Below, piece by piece: positions 49,326-58,882 of a stretch of 64,000 nt of DNA; positions within the stretch are counted from its first letter, which is position 1, and each line of letters opens with the position of its first letter. The stretch lies in contig NZ_JAJGSX010000005.1 in assembly GCF_021245725.1 (NCBI RefSeq), positions 1-64,000 of the forward strand, given 5' to 3'. This stretch comes from Pseudonocardia sp. TRM90224 (GTDB taxonomy: Bacteria > Actinomycetota > Actinomycetes > Mycobacteriales > Pseudonocardiaceae). The position numbers were made by a program, and so were the translations under genes. Under the pieces are notes generated by a model. The model searched no databases. It was not told the origin of the DNA and worked only from the letters and a program-made list of their open reading frames with translations.

Positions 49326-49729
49326 CCGGCCGCGAGGTGCCCGCCGACGTCGTGGAACGGCTGCGGGCGATCTGCCTCGCCCTCCCGGAGGCGTACCAGG
49401 AGCAGGCCTGGACGGGCACCCGCTGGTGCGTGCGGAAGAAGACGTTCGCGCACGCCGTCGTGATCGACGCCGGCTGGCCGCCCGCCTACGCGCGCGCCGC
49501 CGGCACCGACGGGCCGGCGTGCGTGATCACGTTCCGCTCGGAGCCACCCGAGCTGGACGTGCTCGGCAGCTCCGGCCACCCGTTCTTCCGCCCGCCGTGG
49601 GCGCCGGACATCGTCGGCATGCAGCTGGACGAGGGCACGGACTGGACCGAGGTCCGCGAGCTGCTGACCGACAGCTACTGCACCCTCGCCCCGCAGAAGC
49701 TGGTCGCACTGGTCCCCCGCCCCACCTGA
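49322..49729 (+). CDS. MmcQ/YjbR family protein
   Basis: This is a 135-aa small protein of the MmcQ/YjbR (CyaY-like fold) group, often annotated as DNA-binding. Features are LCLALPEAYQEQAWTGTRWCVRKKTFAHAVVI, then FRSEPPELDVLGSSGHPFF and DEGTDWTEVRELLTDSYCTLAPQKL. The ATG overlaps the lactonase stop. Function is unproven in the family; its place in the operon may be incidental. It converges with the peptide-type ABC operon, 6 nt from the end of that unit. Confidence 0.8.
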   Translation: MTGREVPADVVERLRAICLALPEAYQEQAWTGTRWCVRKKTFAHAVVIDAGWPPAYARAAGTDGPACVITFRSEPPELDVLGSSGHPFFRPPWAPDIVGMQLDEGTDWTEVRELLTDSYCTLAPQKLVALVPRPT

Positions 49730-49735
49730 CCACGG

Positions 49736-50755
49736 CTACACGCTGAGGGACGCGGGGAGCGTCCGTCCCTCAGTGTGCAAGAGGCACGCCACGCGACGGC
49801 CGGGTTCGGCGGCGGCCGTGGGGCCGAGGTCGGGGTGGACGTCGGTGCAGACGTCCATCGCCTCCGGGCACCGCGGGCTGAACGGGCACCCGCTCGGCAG
49901 CGCCTGCAGGTCGGGCGGCGAGCCGGGGATGCCGGCGAGCGGCCGGCGCGGCCCGTGCAGCGGCGGGAACGAGTGCAGCAGCCCGTGCGAGTACGGGTGC
50001 CGCGGCTGCCGGTACACCTCCGACGCCCGCGCCTGCTCCACGATCTCCCCCGCGTACATGATCGCGATGTGGTCGGCGACCTCGATCAGCAGCGAGACGT
50101 CGTGGGTGATGAAGACGACCGAGAAGCCGAGCCGGTCGCGCAGCTCCATCACCTGCTCGAGGATCTGGCGCTGCATGACGACGTCCAGCGCTGTGGTCGG
50201 CTCGTCGAGGATCAGCACCTTCGGTTCCAAAGCCATCGCCATCGCGATCATCACGCGCTGCCGCATGCCGCCGGAGAGCTGGTGCGGGAACGCCCTGATC
50301 CGCTCCGGCGCGATCCCGACCATCGTGAGCAGCTCGCGGGCCCGTTCCTCCCGCTCGGCGCGGCTCGACCCGGGCCGGTGCGCGGCGATCGCGTCGGTGA
50401 GCTGGCGGCCCACCCGGTAGACGGGGTTGAGCGAGTTCATCGCGCCCTGGAACACGATCGCGGTGTCCTGCCACCGCGCGGCGCGCAGCTCCTGGTCGGT
50501 CATCCGCAGGATGTCGACGGGTCCATCGTCGCCGTGGAAGCGCACCTCGCCCCCGACGATCACGCCGGGCGGCGGCAGCAGCCGGGTCGCGGCGTACACC
50601 AGCGTCGACTTGCCGCACCCCGATTCCCCCGCGATGCCGAGCACCTCACCCTTGTGCAGCGTGAGCGAGACACCCCGCAGGGCGTGCACGGGGCTGGCGC
50701 CGTACCCGTAGTCGACGGCGAGGTCGCGGATCTCCAGCACCGGTTCGGGGGTCAT
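49736..50755 (-). CDS. ABC transporter ATP-binding protein, DppD type
   Basis: This is a 339-aa ATPase of a peptide/oligosaccharide-type ABC importer. Walker A GESGCGKST lies near residues 37-45, with FQGAMNSLNPVYRV, LSGGMRQRVMIA, VLILDEPTTALD, the switch His in VFITHD, and the C-terminal oligopeptide extension with C-P-F-S-P-R-C-P. ATG 50755 overlaps the upstream permease stop. It is the last gene of a six-gene unit with a GH3 glycosidase, so the cargo is probably an oligosaccharide rather than a peptide. Confidence 0.9.
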   Translation of the reverse strand: MTPEPVLEIRDLAVDYGYGASPVHALRGVSLTLHKGEVLGIAGESGCGKSTLVYAATRLLPPPGVIVGGEVRFHGDDGPVDILRMTDQELRAARWQDTAIVFQGAMNSLNPVYRVGRQLTDAIAAHRPGSSRAEREERARELLTMVGIAPERIRAFPHQLSGGMRQRVMIAMAMALEPKVLILDEPTTALDVVMQRQILEQVMELRDRLGFSVVFITHDVSLLIEVADHIAIMYAGEIVEQARASEVYRQPRHPYSHGLLHSFPPLHGPRRPLAGIPGSPPDLQALPSGCPFSPRCPEAMDVCTDVHPDLGPTAAAEPGRRVACLLHTEGRTLPASLSV

Positions 50756-51789
50756 CGGGTCGCCTCCTTCGAGAGCGCGAGCGCGGGGCGGTCGAGCGCC
50801 GGCCCTGATGGAGGACACCCGGTGTCCCGGACGACGGCGGTGAACCCGATCCGAGGCACGATCCCGCGCCTGCGCAGCGAGCGCGCGCTCGCCCCGGCCA
50901 GCCGCAGCCGCGGGTTGACGAACTCGTCGATCCCGAAGTTGATGAGCGTGAACGCCGTGCCGAGCAGGGCGATGCACAGCCCCGCCGGCACGAACCACCA
51001 CCACGCGCCGCGGGCGAGCGCCTGGTTGGACTGCGCCCAGAACAGGATCGTCCCCCAGTTCCAGTCGGAGATCGACGTGACGCCGATGAACGCCAGCGTG
51101 ACCTGCGAGAGGATCGCGAACGTCACCGTGCCGACGAAGCTCGCCGCGATCACGGCGGTGAGGTTGGGCAGCGTCTCGAACCACACGATCCGCCACGTCG
51201 ACTCGCCGTTGGCCCGCGCGGCCTCGACGAAGTCGCGCTTGCGCAGCGAGAGCGTCTGCGCGCGCAGCACCCGCGCACCCCACCCCCAGCTGGTGAACGC
51301 CAGCACCAGCGCGACGGTGATCCCACCGGCGTCGGGCAGCTGTCCGGTGATGATGATGACCAGCGGCAGCGCGGGGATGACTAGGAAGATGTTCGCCAGC
51401 GCCGAGAGGATCTCGTCGGCCAGCCCGCCGAGGAAGCCGGAGCTCACCCCGACGAGCACGGCGAGCGCGGTCGCGACGACGCCGGCGATCATGCCGACGA
51501 CGAGCACACCGCGGGTGCCGACGAGGATTTGCGAGAAGACGTCCTGGCCGGTGTGCGTGGTGCCCATCCAGTGCGCCCCGCTGGGCGCCTGGAGGACGTC
51601 GCGGCTGAGCGCGCTCGGGTCGTACGGCGCGATCCACGGCCCGATCACGGCGAGCACCGCGAACCCGAGCAGGATCGCGATGCCGAGCCGGGACTTGCCG
51701 TTGCGCAGGAACAGCAGCCTGCGCCGGGTGGCGGCGACGGCCGCCGGGTCGACGGGCGCCGCGGCGGCGTCCACGGGGATGACGGACAC
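50752..51789 (-). CDS. ABC transporter permease, DppC type
   Basis: This is a 345-aa permease with the DppC N-terminal segment (RLGIAILLGFAVLAVIGPWIAPYDP) and GTTHTGQDVFSQILVGTR. The EAA-type loop is REARANGESTWRIVWFETLPNL. About six membrane helices are present. GTG 51789 is used; the gap to the DppB stop is 3 nt. An unusual C-terminal tail of about 50 residues (after FVNPRLRLAG) is Arg/Pro-rich and probably not conserved. Confidence 0.9.
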   Translation of the reverse strand: MSVIPVDAAAAPVDPAAVAATRRRLLFLRNGKSRLGIAILLGFAVLAVIGPWIAPYDPSALSRDVLQAPSGAHWMGTTHTGQDVFSQILVGTRGVLVVGMIAGVVATALAVLVGVSSGFLGGLADEILSALANIFLVIPALPLVIIITGQLPDAGGITVALVLAFTSWGWGARVLRAQTLSLRKRDFVEAARANGESTWRIVWFETLPNLTAVIAASFVGTVTFAILSQVTLAFIGVTSISDWNWGTILFWAQSNQALARGAWWWFVPAGLCIALLGTAFTLINFGIDEFVNPRLRLAGASARSLRRRGIVPRIGFTAVVRDTGCPPSGPALDRPALALSKEATR

Positions 51790-51792
51790 GGC

Positions 51793-52773
51793 TCACGCCT
51801 CCTGTCGGGTTCGCGGGTCGAGCAGGACGTACGCGACGTCGGCGAGCATGTTCGCCACGAGCACCGCCAGCGTGATGATCAGGAAGATGCCCTGCATGAG
51901 CGGGTAGTCCTGGCCGCCGGTCGCCTGGTAGAGCACGAACCCGACGCCGGGGTAGGAGAAGACCATCTCCATGACGAGCGTCCCGGAGACGATGAAGCCG
52001 AGCGACAGCGCGAACCCGGAGACCTGCGGCAGCACGGCGTTGCGCGCGGCGTACCCGAACATCACCTGCCGCTCCGGCAGGCCCTTGGCCTGCGCGACGG
52101 TGACGTAGTCCTCGGAGGAGACGGTCACCATCATGTTGCGCATGCCGAGGATCCAGCCGGCCACCGACGAGATCACGACGGTCCCGGCAGGCAGGATCGA
52201 GTGCCAGAGCGCCGAGCCGATGAACTCCGGGTAGAGCCCGGGGACGAGCCCGCCGTCGTAACCGCCGGACGTGGGGAACACCGGCCACGTGACGGCCAGC
52301 AGCATGATCGCGATCAGGCCGAGCCAGAAGTACGGCACGGCCGAGAGGAAGGCCGTGACCGGCAGTATTCCGTCGGCCCACGTGCCGCGCCGCCAGCCGA
52401 TCATGACCCCGATCAGCGTCCCGACCGCGAAGCTGAGCACCGAGGCCACACCGACCAGCGCGACGGTCCACGGCAGCGACTGCAGGATGACGTCCGCGAC
52501 CGGCGTCGGGAAGAACGTGAAAGAGAGCCCGAGGTCGCCCGCGAAGAGCCGCCCCCAGTAGTCGACGTACTGGCTCCAGATGCTCGCATCCGGATCCAGG
52601 CCGAACAGGGCGTACAGCGACTCGACGGCGTCGGTGGACAGCTGCCCCTGGTAGCGGTTGATCAGCGCCTGCACCGGGTCGCCGGGCATCACGCGCGGGA
52701 TGACGAAGTTGACCGTGACCGCGGCCCATGCCGTGACCAGGTAGAAGATGCAGCGGCGCAGCACGAACCTCAT
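51793..52773 (-). CDS. ABC transporter permease, DppB type
   Basis: This is a 326-aa permease with the DppB N-terminus [33 protein letters not shown], a conserved Pro-Gly-Asp-Pro. It has six membrane helices and the loop [27 protein letters not shown]. The ATG at 52773 overlaps the upstream ATPase stop by 4 nt. It pairs with the DppC-type permease. Confidence 0.9.
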   Translation of the reverse strand: MRFVLRRCIFYLVTAWAAVTVNFVIPRVMPGDPVQALINRYQGQLSTDAVESLYALFGLDPDASIWSQYVDYWGRLFAGDLGLSFTFFPTPVADVILQSLPWTVALVGVASVLSFAVGTLIGVMIGWRRGTWADGILPVTAFLSAVPYFWLGLIAIMLLAVTWPVFPTSGGYDGGLVPGLYPEFIGSALWHSILPAGTVVISSVAGWILGMRNMMVTVSSEDYVTVAQAKGLPERQVMFGYAARNAVLPQVSGFALSLGFIVSGTLVMEMVFSYPGVGFVLYQATGGQDYPLMQGIFLIITLAVLVANMLADVAYVLLDPRTRQEA

Positions 52774-53825
52774 GGCGCGACCTCCACCTTCGCGGCACCG
52801 AGATCGGGACGGTCGGCCGTGCCGTCGGGCGCGTAGCCCCAGCAGGCGGCGCTGCGGCCCGGCGCGATCGGGAACGCCTCGGGCTCCCGCGCGCTGCACA
52901 GGTCGGTCGCGAACGGGCAGCGCGGGTGGAACCGGCAGCCCGACGGCGGCCGCACCATGCTCGGCGGCTCACCGCGGGCGCCCGTGGGCGCGGTCGATCC
53001 GAGCTGCTCCGGGTCGGGGGCCGACCGGACGAGCAGCTGCGTGTACGGGTGCGCGGGCTGCTGCGTGAGCGACTCGCCGTCGCCCGACTCGACGACGTGC
53101 CCCGCGTACAGCACGTGGATCACGTCGGCGAAGTAGCGGGCCGAGGCGATGTCGTGGGTGATGTAGAGGATCGCGATGCCGAGCCGGTCGCGAAGGTCCT
53201 GCAGCAGGTTGAGGATCCCGATCCGGATCGACACGTCGAGCATGGAGATCGGCTCGTCGGCCAGCAGCACGTCCGGGTCGGCGGCCAGCGCCCGCGCGAT
53301 CGCAACACGCTGGCGCTGGCCCCCCGACAGCTCGTGCGGGAACTTCTCGACGTACCGGTCGGGCTGCAGCTGCACGCGGTCGAGCAGCGACCGCAGCGCG
53401 GCCTCCAGCTCGACCCCGCGCAGCCGCGGCTGGTGGATCCGCAACGACCTGGTGAGCGTGTAGCGCACGGTGTGGACCGGGTTGAGCGAGGCGAACGGGT
53501 CCTGGAAGATCATCTGGACCCGCCGGCAGTACGCCCGGAACGCCCTGCCGCGCCGCGCGGTCACCTGCTCGCCGCGCAGGCGCACCTGCCCGCCGGTCGG
53601 GAGGTGCAGCCTGGCGAGCAGCCGCGCGACCGTCGACTTGCCCGAGCCGGACTCGCCGACGAGCGCGACCACCTGCCCGGCCCGCAGCGCGACGTCGACC
53701 CCGTCGACGGCGTGCACGGTGCCGGCGGTGCCCCGCCCGAGCTGGAAGTGCTTGGTCAGCCCGACGCCTTCCAGCACCACCTCGCCCGGCGGCTTGACGA
53801 CCGGTTCCACAACGTGAGCGGACAT
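52770..53825 (-). CDS. ABC transporter ATP-binding protein, DppF type
   Basis: This is a 351-aa ATPase. Walker [10 protein letters not shown] lies near residues 54-62; [25 protein letters not shown] and [12 protein letters not shown] follow. The C-terminal extension includes [15 protein letters not shown]. The ATG at 53825 comes 4 nt after the binding-protein stop. It is the first ATPase in the operon, with the DppD-type ATPase at the far end. Order is GH3, binding protein, DppF, DppB, DppC, DppD. Confidence 0.9.
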   Translation of the reverse strand: MSAHVVEPVVKPPGEVVLEGVGLTKHFQLGRGTAGTVHAVDGVDVALRAGQVVALVGESGSGKSTVARLLARLHLPTGGQVRLRGEQVTARRGRAFRAYCRRVQMIFQDPFASLNPVHTVRYTLTRSLRIHQPRLRGVELEAALRSLLDRVQLQPDRYVEKFPHELSGGQRQRVAIARALAADPDVLLADEPISMLDVSIRIGILNLLQDLRDRLGIAILYITHDIASARYFADVIHVLYAGHVVESGDGESLTQQPAHPYTQLLVRSAPDPEQLGSTAPTGARGEPPSMVRPPSGCRFHPRCPFATDLCSAREPEAFPIAPGRSAACWGYAPDGTADRPDLGAAKVEVAP

Positions 53826-53829
53826 GGCC

Positions 53830-55494
53830 TTACGACCCCGCCGGCCGGAGCTTCATGAGGATCATCGACGCCTGGATGCCCGTGGGCTGCGGCGACGAGT
53901 ACAGGTCCTGGTCGGACGGCCAGCCGACGTAGTTTTTCGTCGAGTACTCCGCGGCGTTGGGCCGGGCGATGATCGCGATCGCGGGCACCTTCTCGACGAA
54001 CGTCTTCTGCAGCGTCGCGAGCGCGGCCTCACGGGCGGCCGGGTCGGACGACGTCGCGTAGGTCTCGAACGCCTTCGTCGACTCGTCGTCGCGGAAGCGG
54101 CCGAAGTTCCACGTCGCGCTCTCCCCGATCGCGCGGTACTGCGCGCCGTCGAACATGTTGGAGTACATGTCCCACGGCGTGCTGCCGCCGTTGGTCCAGT
54201 GCAGCGTGGCCTGGAAGTTGCCCTGGTTGACCGCGTTCGTCCACGCCTCCGTGGTCATGGTCTCGACCTTGGCGTTCATCCCGAGCGGCTTCACGGCGTC
54301 GGCGATCAACTGCAGCGTCGTGAGGTAGTCCGACCACCCGGCCGGGTCGACGAGCGTGAATTCGACGGGGGCGCCCGCCGGGTCCTTCAGCACGGCGCCG
54401 TCGAGCGTGTAGCCGGCATCGGCGAGCACCTTCTTGGCGCCCTCGACGTCGACGTTGTAGCCCTTGCCCGCGAACGGCGCGGCGATGAAGTCCTTGCCGG
54501 CGGGCTCGGGCAGGCCGGTGACGTTGGTCAGCGGCTTGAACGCGCCCGCGGTGGCGAGCGTCGAGACGTCCTGCCGGTTGATCACCATGTCGAGCGCCTT
54601 GCGCACGGCGACGTTGTTGAACGGCGCCTTCTCGTGGTTGAGGAACAGCGCGTCGACGCTGAGCCCGGTGGGTGCGACGAAGTGGTTGTTCGCCGGGTCG
54701 GGTGCGATGTAGACGCGCTCGAAGTCGGCGATGAACGTCCAGCCCCACTGCGCCTGGCCGGAGACCAGCGCGTTGGTGAGCGCGTTGTTGTCGTTGTACG
54801 ACGTGTAGCGCAGCTCGGGGACCTGCGGCTGGCCGCCCCAGTAGCCCTGGCGCGGGGTGAGGATCACCGCCTGCGGCGTCCACGACTTGAGCGTGTACGG
54901 GCCGGTGCCCACCGGCTGCTGGTTGAGCTCCGTCGCCGGGTTCGCGAAGGCCGACCAGATGTGCTTGGGCACCATGAAGTCGTCGATGACCTTGTTCTGG
55001 TTCACGAACTGCCCCGACGAGAAGGTCACGGTGACCTTGTTGCCGGCGGTCACGATGTCGCCGAAGGGCAGTGCGTCGGCGTTGAGCGCCTTGTTGTCCT
55101 TGCGGATCTGGAACGAGTACGCGATGTCCTCGGCCGTGAACGGCTTGCCGTCCGACCAGGTCACGCCGTCGCGCGCGGTGATGGAGAGCGAGGTGTACTC
55201 GGGGTTCCATGCCCACTCCGACGCCAGCCACGGTGTCGGCTTGTCGGCCGGGCGCACCGCGTTGACCTGCGCGAGCGGCTCGTAGATCGCGTAGGCGTAC
55301 CCGAGCGAGCGCGCGGAGGACGTCGTCAGGAACGGGTTCGAGTTGTTGGTCTGCGGCCCGTTCGGCATGCCGATCGTGAGCGGGCCACCGCCCGTCGGTG
55401 CGGCCGGGCGCGGCGGACCGCCGGAACACGCGGTGAGAACGAGCGCTGCTACCGCGATACCGACGGCGGCGGCGCGGAAGGTGCGGAACCGCAT
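53830..55494 (-). CDS. ABC transporter substrate-binding lipoprotein (family 5)
   Basis: This is a 554-aa solute-binding protein of family 5. The lipobox is ALVLTAC (Cys near residue 23). The mature part contains the family-5 patterns [35 protein letters not shown] (about residues 95-130) and [14 protein letters not shown]. The gene lies 29 nt after the GH3 gene. Family-5 proteins bind peptides, nickel or oligosaccharides. Its link to a GH3 glycosidase fits cello-oligosaccharides or a similar beta-linked oligosaccharide, as in the Cbt systems. Confidence 0.9.
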   Translation of the reverse strand: MRFRTFRAAAVGIAVAALVLTACSGGPPRPAAPTGGGPLTIGMPNGPQTNNSNPFLTTSSARSLGYAYAIYEPLAQVNAVRPADKPTPWLASEWAWNPEYTSLSITARDGVTWSDGKPFTAEDIAYSFQIRKDNKALNADALPFGDIVTAGNKVTVTFSSGQFVNQNKVIDDFMVPKHIWSAFANPATELNQQPVGTGPYTLKSWTPQAVILTPRQGYWGGQPQVPELRYTSYNDNNALTNALVSGQAQWGWTFIADFERVYIAPDPANNHFVAPTGLSVDALFLNHEKAPFNNVAVRKALDMVINRQDVSTLATAGAFKPLTNVTGLPEPAGKDFIAAPFAGKGYNVDVEGAKKVLADAGYTLDGAVLKDPAGAPVEFTLVDPAGWSDYLTTLQLIADAVKPLGMNAKVETMTTEAWTNAVNQGNFQATLHWTNGGSTPWDMYSNMFDGAQYRAIGESATWNFGRFRDDESTKAFETYATSSDPAAREAALATLQKTFVEKVPAIAIIARPNAAEYSTKNYVGWPSDQDLYSSPQPTGIQASMILMKLRPAGS

Positions 55495-55523
55495 CCTTGC
55501 CTCCTTGCGAGGGATGGGGCTGA

Positions 55524-58004
55524 TCAGACTGGGTCAGGCCGGGTCAGGGGCGAACGTGGGCAGGCGCGGCGCAGCCGCAGGTCACGGATGGAGCGGCCGA
55601 TGCGGAGCACGTGCTCACCCGGCGGCAGTGCCCAGTCGCGGGCGGCGGTGTCCCAGACCTCGAACGCGCGGCGCGGGACGTTCACGGCGACCGTCGCGGT
55701 GGCGCCGGGCTCGACCTCGACGACGGCGAAGCCACCGAGCCAGCGGACCGGGCGTTCCGGGTCGGGCGCGGGCGGCTCGACGTAGACCTGGACGACCTCG
55801 CGGCCGGCGCGGGCACCGGTGTTGCGGACGGTGACGTGCACCGTCGCGCCGTCCGGGGAGGTGGTCACCTCGGCCTGCTCGTGCTCCCACGTCGTCCAGC
55901 CCAGGCCGTGGCCGAAGCAGGCCGCGGGCTCGGCGCCGGAGCGCTCCCAGCCGCGGTAGCCGATGTGCGGGCCCTCGGTGTAGGTGATCTCGCCGTCGCG
56001 CGGCACCGCGTCGGGCACGGGGACGTCCTCCGCGCGGGCGGGCAGCGTCCACGGGAGCCGGCCGGCCGGCTCCGTGACGCCGAGCAGCACGTCGGCCAGC
56101 GCCGTCCCGCACTCCTGCCCGGCCAGCCACGCCCACAGCACCGTGCCGGTGTCGGGCAGCCACGGCAGCAGCACCGGCGCACCGGCGTTGACCACGACGA
56201 CCGTGCGCGGGTTCGCCCCGACGACCCTTCTGACCAGCTCGTCCTGGTTGCCGGGCAGGCCGAGCCCGGTCCGGTCGAAGCCCTCCGACTCGATCTCCGA
56301 CGTCGTGCCGACCATCACGACGGCGACGTCCGCGGCGGCCGCGGCGGCGACGGCCTCGGCCAGCTCGCTCTCCGCCGACGGCCCCGGCCTGCGGTGGGTG
56401 ATCAGCGCGCGGGCGAACGACGCGTACCCGACGGGGTGGACGACCTGCAGATCGGCGCGGATGTCGACGTCGGCCGGTTCGTCGACCTTGACGGTGACGG
56501 TGCCTATCGGCGGGTGGTTGTAGACCGAGGAGAGGATGACCTCGGCGCCGACGAGCCCGTCGGACGCCGACGCGACCCGCCCGTCGATCAGGACCTCGTG
56601 GCGGCCGACCGTGCCGAAGCCCAGCTCGTGGTCGCCGGCTTCGGTGAGGTGCACGGTGGTGCTCAGCCGGGCCGTCGCCGCGTCCGTCCGGATCGGGGTG
56701 GCCAGCCACCCGTTCCATTCCGCGGCGGTGCAGCTCTCCAGCAGGTCACCGGCGGCGTCGAGCAGCTCGACGCGGATCCCGCGCTCCCCCGTCAGGGGGT
56801 CGGTGCAGCGGTCGGCGACGTCGAGCGGCGGCGGCTTCAGCCGCGCCCGCGCGCCGCGGTGCACCACGAGCTCGGCGGTCGCCGGGAGCGCTTCGCGCAG
56901 CGCATCGGCAGGCAGCGCGATGTGGTCCGGCCGGACGTAGGCGGAGCCGCCGCCCTGGATGAACGGGTCGGTGGCGGCCGGACCGAGCAGCGCCACCGTG
57001 AACGGGCGGTCGGCCGGCACCGCGAGCGGCAGCTGGCCGGCCGCGTCGCGGAGCACGACGACCGAGCGCGCGGTCATCTCACGCAGGAACACGGCGGCCT
57101 GCTCGGGCGTCCCCGGCTCGGGCCGAGGCGCATCCCCGAGCGCCCCGACCCGCCTGGCCAGCAACAACAGCCGGGCCACCTTGTCGTCGAGCAGCTCGAC
57201 CGGGATCGCACCGAGCCGCACCGACGCCAGCAGCCCCTCGCCCCACGGTCCGTCGGGGCCGGGCATCTGCAGGTCGAGACCGCCACGCACGGCCGCGCCG
57301 ATCGAGCGGGTGGCGAGCCAGTCGCTCACCACCACACCGTCGAACCCCCACTCGTCCTTGAGCAGGCCCGTGAGCAGCGGCGCGTGTTCGAGCACCGGCG
57401 CGGCGGCACCCAGCGCGTCGACGCCGCTGTAGGCGCCCATGACGCTCCAGACGCCGGCGTCGTGCACCGCGCGCTCGAACGGCGCGAGGTAGCACTCGCG
57501 CAGCGTGCGCTCGTCGACGATCGACCGGTAGCGGGTGCGGTCGGTCTCGGAGTCGTTGGCGACGTAGTGCTTGACGGACATGCCGACCCCGCGGTCCTGC
57601 GAGGCGCGGATCAGCGCGACGGCGATGGCGCCGGTCAGCAGCGGGTCCTCGGAGTAGCACTCGAAGTGGCGTCCGGCCGCCGGCGTGCGCTGCAGGTTGA
57701 CCTGCGGGGCGAGCACGACGTCGACACCGTGGCGGGCGGCCTCGCCCGCGAACACGGCCCCGGCGCGGGCAGCCAGCTCGACGTCCCACGTGGCGGCGAG
57801 CGCGCTCGGGGCGGGGAAGCTCGCGGAGGTCTCGCCCTCCACCCGACCGGTGCCGCGGACGCCGGCGGGGCCATCGGAGAACACGACGGGCCGCAGGCCG
57901 ATGCGCTCGATCGGGATGGTCGTCCACATGTCCGCGCCGACGACGAGCCGGACCTTCTCCTCAACGGTCAGCGTCGCCACGAGCCGGCGAATATCGGGTT
58001 CCAA
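55524..58004 (-). CDS. Glycoside hydrolase family 3 (beta-glucosidase type)
   Basis: This is an 826-aa cytosolic GH3 enzyme. The catalytic nucleophile is D228 (VVVSDWLATRS). Substrate-site motifs are GRHFECYSEDP (111-121) and SVKHYVAND (K145, H146). A likely acid/base Glu lies in IESEGFDRTGL. A PA14-like insert (about 385-520) and a C-terminal fibronectin-III-like domain are present. The start at 58004 is TTG; GTG 57980 is an alternative. No signal peptide is visible, so imported oligosaccharides are cut inside the cell. It is the first gene of the ABC operon and is divergent from a TetR gene. Beta-glucosidase is the most common activity but others (xylosidase, N-acetylglucosaminidase) are possible. 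Confidence 0.9.
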   Translation of the reverse strand: MEPDIRRLVATLTVEEKVRLVVGADMWTTIPIERIGLRPVVFSDGPAGVRGTGRVEGETSASFPAPSALAATWDVELAARAGAVFAGEAARHGVDVVLAPQVNLQRTPAAGRHFECYSEDPLLTGAIAVALIRASQDRGVGMSVKHYVANDSETDRTRYRSIVDERTLRECYLAPFERAVHDAGVWSVMGAYSGVDALGAAAPVLEHAPLLTGLLKDEWGFDGVVVSDWLATRSIGAAVRGGLDLQMPGPDGPWGEGLLASVRLGAIPVELLDDKVARLLLLARRVGALGDAPRPEPGTPEQAAVFLREMTARSVVVLRDAAGQLPLAVPADRPFTVALLGPAATDPFIQGGGSAYVRPDHIALPADALREALPATAELVVHRGARARLKPPPLDVADRCTDPLTGERGIRVELLDAAGDLLESCTAAEWNGWLATPIRTDAATARLSTTVHLTEAGDHELGFGTVGRHEVLIDGRVASASDGLVGAEVILSSVYNHPPIGTVTVKVDEPADVDIRADLQVVHPVGYASFARALITHRRPGPSAESELAEAVAAAAAADVAVVMVGTTSEIESEGFDRTGLGLPGNQDELVRRVVGANPRTVVVVNAGAPVLLPWLPDTGTVLWAWLAGQECGTALADVLLGVTEPAGRLPWTLPARAEDVPVPDAVPRDGEITYTEGPHIGYRGWERSGAEPAACFGHGLGWTTWEHEQAEVTTSPDGATVHVTVRNTGARAGREVVQVYVEPPAPDPERPVRWLGGFAVVEVEPGATATVAVNVPRRAFEVWDTAARDWALPPGEHVLRIGRSIRDLRLRRACPRSPLTRPDPV

Positions 58005-58033
58005 CTGTGCCCCAGTCCGTTAGGGTGCAAAGA

Positions 58034-58053
58034 CTTACTGACTTGTCAGTAAG
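58034..58053. promoter_or_regulatory. TetR-type palindromic operator
   Basis: A perfect 9-bp inverted repeat with a 2-nt centre, CTTACTGAC-TT-GTCAGTAAG, lies in the 76-bp gap between the divergent GH3 and TetR genes, close to where promoters for both would be. This is the expected size and form of a TetR-dimer operator. The regulator next to it probably binds here. Confidence 0.8.
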
Positions 58054-58080
58054 CGAGTGCCGTCACACTAATGGGGAGCC

Positions 58081-58800
58081 ATGAGCGGGGCAAGAAGCAG
58101 AGCGCGGTCCGTCACGGACAATGCTGGGATGCGACCAACGGCATCCGACGGCGGACGTCCCCACCGGCTCCGTCGCGGCACGGCCGAGCGGCGCGAGGAG
58201 ATCCTGCGCGCGGCGATCAGGACGTTCGGCTCGAAGGGCTACCACAACGGGTCGCTGACGGAGGTCGCCGAGCAGGTGGGCATGACCCACGCCGGCGTGC
58301 TGCACCACTTCGGGTCGAAGAACCAGCTGCTCATCGCCACCTTGCAGTTCCGCGATCGGGTCGACGTCGAGCACCTGGAGGGCAAGCACATCCCCGGCGG
58401 CCGCGACCTGTTCCGCCACCTCGTCAAGACCGCGGAGATCAACGCCGAGCGGCGCGGCATCGTCCAGGCCTACGCCGTGCTCACCGGCGAGTCCGTGACG
58501 GAGGGACACCCGGCGAGCGGCTGGGCGCGCGGCCGGTTCGCGACGCTGCGCAGGGAGATCGCCGACGCGCTGCGCGAGCTGATCAGCGAGGTCACCGACA
58601 ACCCCGTCGACGACGACCTCGTCGACGGGGTCGTCACGAGGGCGGCCAGCGCGATCATCGGCGTCATGGACGGCCTGCAGAGCCAGTGGCTGCTCGACCC
58701 CGGCGCCCTCGACCTGGCAGAGAGCACGGCGTTCGCGATCGACGCCATCGTCGCCCGCACCGTCGCCACGGCCACCACCCCGCTCACACCCCCCTACTGA
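58081..58800 (+). CDS. TetR family transcriptional regulator
   Basis: This is a 239-aa TetR regulator. The HTH lies near residues 38-82: RREEILRAAIRTFGSKGYHNGSLTEVAEQVGMTHAGVLHHFGSKNQLL. The C-terminal ligand domain is predicted helical. ATG 58081 is taken; ATG 58129 gives a version without the basic N-terminal 16 residues. It is divergent from the GH3-ABC operon across a perfect palindrome, and probably represses it and itself. The ligand is probably an oligosaccharide-derived signal, as inferred from the operon. Confidence 0.88.
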   Translation: MSGARSRARSVTDNAGMRPTASDGGRPHRLRRGTAERREEILRAAIRTFGSKGYHNGSLTEVAEQVGMTHAGVLHHFGSKNQLLIATLQFRDRVDVEHLEGKHIPGGRDLFRHLVKTAEINAERRGIVQAYAVLTGESVTEGHPASGWARGRFATLRREIADALRELISEVTDNPVDDDLVDGVVTRAASAIIGVMDGLQSQWLLDPGALDLAESTAFAIDAIVARTVATATTPLTPPY

Positions 58801-58874
58801 CCCAACTTCCCCACCGTTTTGCCAACTTGCACACCCTGGAGCCCGTGCAGGTTGGCAAAACGGTGGGCAACTTG
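58801..58874. repeat. Palindromic repeat family B, copy 4
   Basis: A 74-bp family B hairpin directly after the TetR stop codon and ending 9 nt before the stop of the UvrA-like gene. It thus sits between convergent gene ends. Its right arm has GTGGGCAACTTG instead of GTGGGGAAGTT. Confidence 0.9.
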
Positions 58875-58882
58875 CGGCGGTT

